In this document: positions 1 to 7,696 of the stretch, piece by piece
How positions within the stretch are numbered: the stretch's first letter is position 1
How the letters are laid out: each line of letters opens with the position of its first letter
Origin: Monoraphidium neglectum
Lineage: Eukaryota; Chlorophyta; Chlorophyceae; Sphaeropleales; Selenastraceae
Reading direction: 5' to 3'
Assembly (NCBI RefSeq): GCF_000611645.1
Contig: NW_014012708.1
Location: 5,001-17,672, forward strand
DNA length: 12,672 bases
The notes under the pieces: model-generated
Database searches by the model: none
Seen by the model: only the letters and a program-made list of their open reading frames with translations
What the model was told of the DNA's origin: nothing
Made by a program: the position numbers and the translations under genes

Positions 1-1454
1 CTGCAGTACCTGCATACGTCAGAAGAGCGGATTTAAGCGGGTGCCCTCTCTGAACGATGCCTCAGCTGGCTCAAAAAGTGGGTTGCGGGAATTATATTGG
101 TGACATAACACCCTAGACGTGCGGAAGCGCTCCTTAGCGGGTGATCTGATGCTGCACTCGCCTGTAAGTCTAGGCTCATCCTTGTGCCATGCTGCCGCCG
201 GGTGTAGCAGATTACATTATTGCACCAGTACAGAGATCTTAGGTAGTCTTATTAGCGTCATGGTATGCGTCGTGAATGCCGAGCTCCATTGCTCTGTGGT
301 GGCACCCGGGTGCGTAAAATAACCATGTCTGGCTGCGTGCAATTCAGCGAGCCCAAGTTCATCGTAGTCCTTCTTGAGCATGGTTGATGACGTATACTGT
401 GGATCAGCCTACATGCTTGCACTCAACGCTCACGCCCTGCGCTGCGGTCGTGTCGTGTACGATTGACTGCACTTTGACCAATCACGCCCCTCTCTGCCCT
501 CCCTTCGTCGGCCGGCTCCACCCGCACCTTTGACCTGCTCCACAAGTTCATTTAATATCCTATGGGCCATAGAAATATAGTCGGTAGGTCCTAAAGTTTA
601 TATCGGCGCTTAGCATGATGACAGTCCTCTTACTTGCGTTGCTCGAGCACGTGTGCAGGGCTTTGCGCAGGAAGGCAGGGACGTGTGATAGAGGCGCGAG
701 CGCACAGCTTGCGGGCAAGCGCTTGCGCGGAGCCCCACTTCTGCAGCGGGACAGGGTTGATCGATGCTGTTGGGCGCCGGACGGGCGATAAAGGCCGCGC
801 GCATTGCTGCGCGAGTGATAGCGATGCAGGCGTTGGGTGTAGGGGCCGGATCCAGACAAATGCGGTTGGCCCTGCAGCCTCCACGGCCACCGAGGTTGAG
901 GCAAACTGATCATTCGATTCCAATCCACAATTCAGCTGGGTCATTCAGCAGCGCAAAATGCGAGGCACGGCCATCAACGTGATATATACACAACATGCCG
1001 GGCTCTCACAGGATGTATGGTGCAAAAGTGGGCCGACGAGCTGCGATGCGGCGGGCCAAAGCATTCAGGCGCCGCATCTCGGGCGCCTTTTTGGGCCGCA
1101 GCAGCCATGCAGCACGCCGCACATCAAAGCCTCAGACCGCGGCGCGGGCCTTTGGCTCCTGGTGCGGTATAAACCAACGTCGCGCGCATCAGGCGACACG
1201 CGCGGCCGCGCTCAGGGTCAGCCCCTCCTCCTTGCACCTCCAGGCCGGCGCGTCACGCGCACGCCCCTGCAGAAAATACATGGTGAGTGCAGGAGGTTGG
1301 GGGCCGATCCAGTGTCAGCAGAGCGTGCCGCAGCGCACTGTTTGGGCCTATTGCTGGCGCCAGGCAGCACTGACAGACAACCAGGATGACGTCATCACTA
1401 CGCGCATGACAAGCGCGGCAGGCCAACGATCGCTTCGGCTGGACTCTCAACAAG
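1..1454. other. Gene-free flank downstream of the inhibitor gene
   Basis: No reading frame here has recognisable domains, and the arginine-rich open frames look like by-products of GC-rich sequence. A TGTAA at 163-167 on the plus strand could be the polyadenylation signal of a gene lying to the left of the window. Its reverse complement TTACA at 212-216 is the first TGTAA met on the minus strand after the inhibitor stop codon at 1455. If that is the signal used, the inhibitor mRNA has a 3' UTR of about 1.24 kb and most of this flank is transcribed. A TATAAA occurs near 1168 on the plus strand, and ATG followed directly by GTGAGT occurs near 1279, but I could not join either to a coding exon. 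Confidence 0.4.
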
Positions 1455-4400
1455 TCAGAGCCGCCTAGAACACCCAAGGCATGAAGCCAGTGCCCGGCGC
1501 TCACTCTTGGGGCACGCGCCGGGCTTGCAGTCCTTCGCCTGGTAGCACGAGGTCGCCAGGCACGCGTTGGCGTAGGTCTTGCCGCCACAGCAGACCGGCG
1601 CGCGCGGCTGCGCGAGGCAGCCGGTGGCGCAGGCGCCGAGCCGGCAGGGCGCCTCTGCCACGACCGCGTCGGCCGGCTTGAGGCCGCCGCACTTGACGAA
1701 GCAGCAGTTTGCAAAGGTGCGCGGGCCGTACGACCTGCGTGGCGGGAGGTGCAAGGGGTTGCGAGCGTGTGACCAATCGGATCAAAGATGGAGTCGAGAG
1801 CGGGGCGCGGGCGGCGTTCGCTCCCGCCCCTCAAAAAGCTGTGTGCTGGGGGGAGCAGCGAACCCCTGGGCAACAATTGATGTGCAAGAGCCTCATACAT
1901 GCGGTGCCGCTGCGCGGGGGCGCTGCCCGGCTGCAGGGGCAGGGGGCCTCCTGCTCTCAGCCCTGCCGGCGTCGCCCTCGCCTTACTTGGTGGCGGCGCA
2001 GATGGGCTTGAGCTCGCGAGAGCACGCCTTGCAAGCTGCAGGAAGCAACGGGGAGGTAGTGGGACGTTATACTGCAGGCGTGAGCAGCCAGCTGGCACAA
2101 CCGCGAGCGGCCAGCCGGCTGGAAGTAAGCGGCCAGCTGTATACCCACCACCGAGCAGACCAGAAAAAATCGCTGTGCCTGTCAGCGACGAGCCGCACGC
2201 CTGCCCGAAAACGCAGCGCGGGCGCCCCGACTCCCCGCGGTCAACGCCGCCGGTCAAACGAAGCAGCAGGGGCCCTCACCGTCAATGCAGGCGCCGGGGT
2301 AGGCCTGGGTCGCGTTGGCGCACTTTGCCAGGCATGGGTTGGCGTACGTCTTGCCGTCCACCCCGCACTGAGGCTTGTACTCACGCGTGCACTTGCAAGG
2401 CGCGGCCGGCGCGGCCGCGACACCGCCGCCAGCGCTGCCTGCGCCGGCGGGCTGCGACTTGGTGCCGAGCGCCGCCTTGGTGGTGGTGCTCTCGGCGCCG
2501 CGGCAGGCGCCCTCGTACGAGACCGTGGCGCCCGCGCACTTGGCGGCGCACGCGTTGCCAAACGTCCCCTTGGTCGTGCTGCACACAGGGGCGTAGATCA
2601 TAGGGCAGACGCACACGGCGCCGTTGCTGCCGCCGCCGCCGCCGCCGACTGGCTTGGTTTGTGCTGGGCACTCCCCCTCCGACACGACAGTCGTGCCCGC
2701 GCACTTTGCCAGGCACTCGTTTAAGTAAGTCTTGCCGTCCTTGCCGCACACGCGGCGCAGGTTCTTGGGGCACACGCACGGCTTGGGGGACGCGGCCGGC
2801 GGCTTGGACGCCGTCTGCTGGCCGGCAGGGCAGCTGCCTTCCGACGCGACCGCCGTGCCCGCGCACTTGGCCAGGCAGTCGTTCGAGTACGTCTTGCCAT
2901 TCTTGCCGCACACTTGCTTGAAGATGAAGGGGCAGGCGCAGGGCTTCGGCGACGGCTTTGAAGGGGTCGATGAGGAGGACGCACAGGCGCCCTCTGACTT
3001 GACAGCCGTGCCGGCGCACTTGGCGAGGCACTCATTTGAGTATGTCTTGCCATCCTTGCCGCACACCTGCCGGAAGATCTTCGGGCACACGCACGGCTTC
3101 GGCGACGCCGCGGGCGATGCGGGGGACGCGGGCGCGACGGACGGGGTCTGTGCCGACGCGGGCTCTACGGGGGCGCACGCGCCCTGGGACGCAACCGTCG
3201 TGCCCGCGCATTTCGCGAGGCAGTCGTTGGCGTAGGGCCTGCCGTCTTTCCCGCACACTTGCTTGAAGATCTTCGGGCACACGCACGGCTTCGGCGACGC
3301 CGCCGGGGCCGCCGGCGCGGCGGAGGGGCTCTCCTGCGGATCCTCGCAGGGGCCGTCCTTGCCTGCGACTGCCACGCCGTTGCAGCCTGCCATGCATGCG
3401 TTGCTGTACGTGCGCCCGTCCTTGCCGCACACGGGCGCATAGAGCGCGGTGCAGACGCAGTTGGGGTCGGGCTTCCCTGGGGCTGGCGCCTGCTGGACCG
3501 GCAGGATGCCCGGCGGCGGGCAGGGGCCGGGGGTGGTGGCCGTCACGCCTTGGCACTTGGCCTCACACGCGTTGACAAACTGCTCAAGCTCGCCGCCGAG
3601 GGTGCCGCAGACGGGCGCGTAGTTGCGGGGGCAGGCGCAGGGCTTGGGGACTGCAAGGGTGGGGCAGGTGTGAGGAGGTGTGGCGTGGGGTTGGGGCCGG
3701 GTGGGTGGAAAGGAGGTGGACGCTTGTGCTCTGCAGCTACAAGCATCTGCAGGGCAAGGGGCTCGCGATGCCGGCAATTTGGTGTTTCTACAATCATCTG
3801 TATCACATCCATGTCGAAGCTGTGCCCTGGCAGAGCATTGGCCCATCCGGCGACTAGCAGCGGCCCTCCAGCCCCGCCACACACCCGCCCAGCCAACCGC
3901 CTCACCCGCCGCCGGCGGCTCCGAAGGCGTCGCCGCAGCAGTGTCCGGCGCATCGGCGGCGCCGCCGGGCGCCACAGATGCCACTTCGCCTGACGCCGGC
4001 TCCGGCTCCTCCTGCGCCTGGCCCTTGGCAGCTTCCTCGCAGGTTCCCTCCGAGATGACCTTCGCGCCCTCGCACTTTGCCAGGCACTCGTTCGCAAAGT
4101 CCCGCTTGGTCTTGCCGCCGTCGGAAGACGCGCAGACGGGGCGGTAAAGCCGGGGGCAGGGGCAGTTGGGCTTGGGGACGGGCGCGGCGCCGCAGGACCC
4201 CGAGGTGAACGACTGATGGCCGTCGCACTTTGCAGCGCAGGCGTTGCCGTAGTCGCGGCCGCTGTTGAAGCGGGGCGGCGCGGCGGGCGGGGGCGAGTTT
4301 GATTTCGGCGGGGGAAGGGCGGCTGGGCGGGCAAGCGGCTTCCGCAAACTAGCATCCACCCCCATGCCGCGCACATGCACGGCCGACAGCGGGATGGGAG

Positions 4401-5860
4401 GAGTTCGCAGTCAAGCAAAAGCTGGGGCTGCGAAAGCAGGAGCGTGGGGCTCACCCCGCGCATACAGGCCGATATTCCTTAGTACAGACGCAGCCGGGGC
4501 CTGAAGGGGGGGGGCGCGTGGCGCAGGGCGCGTGTGGATGCAATGAGCGTCGAAAAGTGCCGGGCGCAGCCAGGCCGGGCAGCAGCTTATTGAATGCGCC
4601 AGATGGGGCGCGAGCAACGCCCCTGCGCGGCTCGCGAGCAAGCGCTTTCTGAAGCCGCTCAGCAACCTGGCGGCGCGGCCCGCCTGCGCTGCCGCGCGTG
4701 GCTGCCCTTCACGCACTCTGCTTTAGGGTGCGGTGCACTGCGCCTCCGACGGCGCCATGGTGCGCACCCAAGGCCTCCGCTGCGGTGGGGGCCCGGTGGG
4801 GAGGGAGTAGGCTGGGTGCATGTGTGTGCATGGGGGGGGGGGCGGCAGGACGGGTGTATGTGCATCGTATTCTTAGGCATTATACACTGCATGTCACGGC
4901 TGGCCGAGGAGTACTTTTTGCACCGGCTCGCTCCGGAGCCGGCGCCGCTCGCTGCCGCGGCGCGAGCGGGCCGCACCGATGCAGGGGCCGGGGTGCACGA
5001 GCTTCGCCCCCGCGCAGCCGGCGAGGCATCGGTTATCAAATGTCCGCAGGGCCGACGGCTGCAGCGGCGCGGGGGCCTGTGCGGCGCCCTCCTGCCCGCC
5101 GCGCGCGATAGCCGCGCAGACGGGGTGGTAGGCCACGTCACAAGCGCAGCCGGAGGCTGCGGGGTTTGCATAGGGATTTGCAGGGAAACGCCCGGGTGAG
5201 GGGCGCATGCCAGCTTATGTGCGCTGCAAAACCGGCCAGGCGCAACCGCCCCCGGACGAGCTGTGATACCGATTGCAATGAGGATGGCTTCAGCGACTGC
5301 ATCGCCAGAGCTCAGCTGCCGCGCGCGGTAGGATCGTTTGACCCGGTCAACCCCATTGGGAACAATGCAATGGTTCATGTCTCACGTGTGATGCCGACGC
5401 AGACGGACATGCAGTCTTCCTCGCTCTCAAAGTTGTTGGAGTTGCCGCCGCAGCCGTAGTAACTAAACTGCTGGCAGCTGCTAGAAGCGGCGTCCCAAGC
5501 CCACTTGGACTCCACCTCGTCGCCCTTGCATCTCAAGTCCCCGGCATCCGCCGGCGCCGCGCACAGCCTGTTCACATTTCGCGGCTCCAGGGCTGTCCCG
5601 TGATGCAGGCGCGCGCGGCGGCGTCGGATAAAGGTGAGTCTTGGCAGGAGCGCGGCGGCGCGGCGCAAAGCGGCAGCGTCATGCGCGGAGCTCGATGCGG
5701 CGGACAGATCTCCGTCAGTGTGAGGCGCGACGTAGAAAGCATGACCAGTCCAAAGGTATCGCATGTGAGGGCCAAAAGCCAGCGCACCTGCCGCCACGGC
5801 TGAGACTGCAACGAAGAACGCCACGAGGGCGATGGCACCCCGCCCACCAACCCGCCACAT
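1455..5860 (-). CDS. Secreted multi-headed serine protease inhibitor: one Kunitz plus 13 Kazal domains
   Basis: Seven exons on the minus strand: 5860-5386, 5156-4977, 4500-4455, 4261-3906, 3650-2280, 2035-1987 and 1734-1455. All introns are GT-AG (donors GTGAGA, GTGCGG, GTGAGC, GTGAGG, GTGAGG, GTAAGG). The exons total 2757 nt, giving 918 residues and a stop. Residues 1-30 form a hydrophobic signal peptide after MWRVGGRG. Residues 100-154 are a Kunitz/BPTI domain. Kazal domains follow with first to last cysteines at 162-217, 222-257, 267-308, 357-396, 417-454, 475-511, 539-575, 590-626, 644-680, 699-735, 771-807, 811-856 and 861-900. They are joined by Pro/Ala/Ser/Lys linkers. The typical core is CxCxxxYxPVCGxDGxTYxNxC. 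From family knowledge, Kazal and Kunitz domains block serine proteases by a canonical exposed loop. The inference is an extracellular inhibitor, perhaps against microbial or grazer proteases or the alga's own. Start chosen: the only ATG placing a signal peptide before the Kunitz domain. The C-terminal tail (901-918) is the least certain part, because GTGAGC near 1498 could be another donor. Not a known named gene. Confidence 0.9.
1987..2035 (-). other. 49-nt micro-exon carrying the first half of Kazal domain 12
   Basis: On the minus strand the acceptor TTCCTGCAG and donor GTAAGG flank codons for CKACSRELKPICAAT. Joining upstream at 2280 restores a GCT codon and downstream at 1734 restores AAG. 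The result runs into SYGPRTFANCC of the last exon and completes a Kazal domain. Both phases agree. Confidence 0.85.
2668..3285 (-). repeat. Tandem block of four near-identical Kazal domains
   Basis: Kazal domains 6-9 (residues 475-680) each span exactly 37 residues from first to last cysteine. They share cores such as QVCGKDG and CLAKCAGT, and each follows a linker ending in SPKP. Repeat periods are 64, 51 and 54 residues and differ only by linker length. They resemble each other far more than domains 1-5 or 10-13 do. This points to recent tandem duplication or ongoing gene conversion within exon 5. Confidence 0.85.
3651..3905 (-). other. Intron of 255 nt with no in-frame stop (alternative coding segment?)
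   Basis: On the minus strand this runs from donor GTGAGG to an acceptor ending CCCCACCCTTGCAG, between Kazal domains 3 and 4. The donor interrupts a codon after its first base (phase 1), and splicing gives a valine followed by PKPCACP. The length is exactly 85 codons and there is no stop in the flanking frame. Retention would therefore insert 85 residues, including seven cysteines, without ending the protein. I call it an intron because the borders are canonical, the length matches neighbouring introns (193-252 nt), and the encoded residues have no Kazal pattern. Confidence 0.75.
4455..4500 (-). other. 46-nt micro-exon carrying the first half of Kazal domain 2
   Basis: This exon encodes CVCTKEYRPVCA with flanking split codons and is too short to appear as an open reading frame. 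Its acceptor is preceded on the minus strand by a run of nine C and TTCAG (G run at 4506-4514 on the plus strand). Its donor is GG|GTGAGC. Joining to 4261 gives CAGGRDYGNACAAKC, a complete Kazal core. The 49-nt exon at 1987-2035 is organised the same way for domain 12. Confidence 0.85.
5399..5563 (-). other. Kunitz/BPTI domain
   Basis: Residues 100-154 of the inhibitor. Cysteines at 100, 111, 129, 137, 150 and 154 give spacings of 10, 17, 7, 12 and 3. The last three spacings are exactly those of BPTI; the first two are each two residues longer. The stretch FSYYGCGGNSNNFESEEDC fits the Kunitz signature F-x2-x-G-C-x6-[FY]-x5-C. The residue after the second cysteine, the P1 position in BPTI, is Lys112, which predicts trypsin-like targets. 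This family is abundant in animals and much rarer in green plants. Confidence 0.9.
5771..5860 (-). other. Signal peptide of the Kunitz-Kazal protein
   Basis: Residues 1-30: a short arginine-containing N-terminus, then a hydrophobic core (IALVAFFVAVSAVAAGALAF) with Ala-x-Ala options for cleavage at about residues 24-29. This matches a secretory signal peptide. An uncleaved signal anchor is the alternative. Between it and the Kunitz domain lie about 70 low-complexity residues, including a basic run RRRRAR (79-84) that could be a processing site for a dibasic-cutting protease. Confidence 0.75.
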
Positions 5861-7696
5861 GTCGGTGTAGTTTGTATGTTATGCTAGATAATTTCCTCCT
5901 AAATACTCGGTAAAGACACGGACTTCAGAAGAAGTCTTCGGCTGGGGCCTATCCGGGTCAGTGCCCGTGCTGTCAGCCCTGGTGTACGGATACAATGATG
6001 TAAAAACTCTCAGTGATACAGATGCGCACCTGCAGCGCCCTTGGATGTGACCCCGTTGGCCGGGGTGCGAATCCTGCACCTGCATTCGTCACCTGGTGCC
6101 GCCCGCACCTACAGGAGCCGGGCTTCTCGTTTGCCGGGCACATTGCAGCGGCAGGGTGCACACCTCTACATTTTGGCGTCGCGGACAAGTGAACACAGCT
6201 TATCTTGCAAATTCAGATAAATATCTGGCCAAGAGGCAGCTGGCGCCGCGCTAATGCTGCTAATTGTGGACTGCCGACAGGTCGTTCCGCGCACTTCATG
6301 CTGCACGCGGCCCGCTGACTCACCCCGCACGCGTGATGCCGCAGCCCCATCTGCGAGGCCGCCTGGACAGAAAACGAGAAACGGGGCGGCTGCAACAGCC
6401 ATGCAAGCCCAAATCGCAAGCTGGTGGCCGGCTGGGTCGAGCCCACGTGACATTTGATTATGCCAGCCTGGCTGGCGGCCGGAGCCCTGGCGGGCGCCAG
6501 GGGCGGTTGGCTCACGACGTCGTGCGCGGCACAGAGCACGTTTGCGCTGTCTGTGGCGCGTGCATCGCGCTGGTGGTGGGTAAAAAGCCACTACTGGATC
6601 ACATGACACATGGACCGCGGAACCTCCTTGGGAAGGTGAGCGCGGTGTCAAGGGTTGACCAAGACATGTCAGGCGGTCAAGCACGAGTGCGTCGTCAAGA
6701 ATGACAGCTGTCATGGCTGATGGTGCGTAGGCTGAGCCAGGTGCCGGCGCAATTCAAAGAAATAATGTCGTTTCTCAGTACACCAGATTGCTAACAATAT
6801 GCATTGCGAATGGCACTCCGGCTGGCTTGTTTTGTGGAGCGCATGGTTGGAAAGGGCGATGGCAGCTGTGGGTGGAAGCTGCAAAATCCCCCAAGAAGTG
6901 GGACAGGCACCCACACCACCACTCAAAGCTCTACCAGGGCCGCATGACACACCCAAGCTGTGCACGACCAGTGTTGTCCAATTGCTCCCCACCCCTAGGA
7001 CTGCACGGTGGCAGCTTGGGGCCACAGGAGACGATTTGCGTGATGCTGCGCCTCCAAAATTGACAGCCCTTTCAACATCAAAAGTGCCGCGCTGCTCTGG
7101 CGGCGTCCTTTTAACTTCGCTTAGCCCCGCCACCGCGTCCTGGCGCACTGTTGTACAAGGTTGAGAGCCCCGTAGTTGGGTGAGGGGGGGAGCTTCAATG
7201 ATTCGATTGGTCCCACCCTGGCAGATTGACCCGCTCATGTACAATGGTTCCCGTGGTGATGTTTATGGTGATGGTGGTCGCTATAATGGTGCCATGCTGC
7301 CCGGGCTATGCAATCAGCACCCGTGGCATTGAACAAATTAACTCTGGACCGGGCTTGGCGGGCAGGGGGCGACTGCGCAAAGTGCAGCTGTACATCAGGG
7401 AAACTGCTGAAGGCCTGGTATTTCTTTAAGTCGGACTGCCAGTCACGGCACGTGGCAGCTATGCATCTGCTTACGAAGTTGATGGCGTAGGGGCAAAGGT
7501 GCAGCAGCATTTTCGATGTATGGTACAGTAGTCCAAGGTGACCGAAAGTGACGCGCCGTCCGGAGCGCTGTCAGCAAACCTGCACCAGACTCAGCTCACC
7601 ATGATACGCTAGCCCACGCATAACTCTCAGCTTTAATCACAGTGTCGTGGCTTACTCTTAGTGCATCCAGGCACCCAGATCATAAGATCGCAGACG
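5861..7696. other. Region between divergently transcribed genes
   Basis: It should hold the promoters of the inhibitor (left) and of the ZCCHC8-like gene (right), but I find no convincing TATA box for either. Splice-like signals occur: a strong plus-strand donor AAG|GTGAGC at about 6634-6640, after a frame with HVCAVCGAC and DHMTH, and on the minus strand a 38-nt acceptor-to-donor stretch near 6320-6360. Neither joins into a recognisable protein. Other open frames of 100-180 codons lack domain signatures. A perfect 14-bp palindrome sits at 6701-6714. Confidence 0.5.
6701..6714. repeat. 14-bp perfect palindrome
   Basis: ATGACAGCTGTCAT equals its own reverse complement and is centred on CAGCTG, an E-box type core. 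It could be a binding site for a dimeric transcription factor in the divergent intergenic region. No function can be shown from the sequence alone. Confidence 0.35.

Noticed and set aside
1253..2724. Long open frames of 334 codons (minus) and 381 codons (plus) over the 3' part of the inhibitor gene
   Set aside because: They are Arg/Ala-rich frames shadowing the Kazal exons and introns, with no domain pattern and no support from splice sites.
2254..4380. Reading 4380-2254 (minus) as one intronless 708-residue gene starting at MHVRGMG
   Set aside because: Both ends run into introns. The start cuts Kazal domain 2 in half and the last eight residues are intron. Canonical splice sites at 4261, 3905/3651 and 2280 restore complete domains.
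6040..6095. tRNA-like segment with GGTGC/GCACC arms and flanking GTGAC/GTCAC
   Set aside because: The outer pair is only about 45 nt apart, the loop is not a TTCRANN T-loop, and there are no D or anticodon arms.
7226..7429. Plus-strand frame MVPVVMFMVMVVAIMVP as a small secreted protein
   Set aside because: The hydrophobic stretch comes from an imperfect GGTGATG-type repeat. No start context, splice site or downstream domain supports it.
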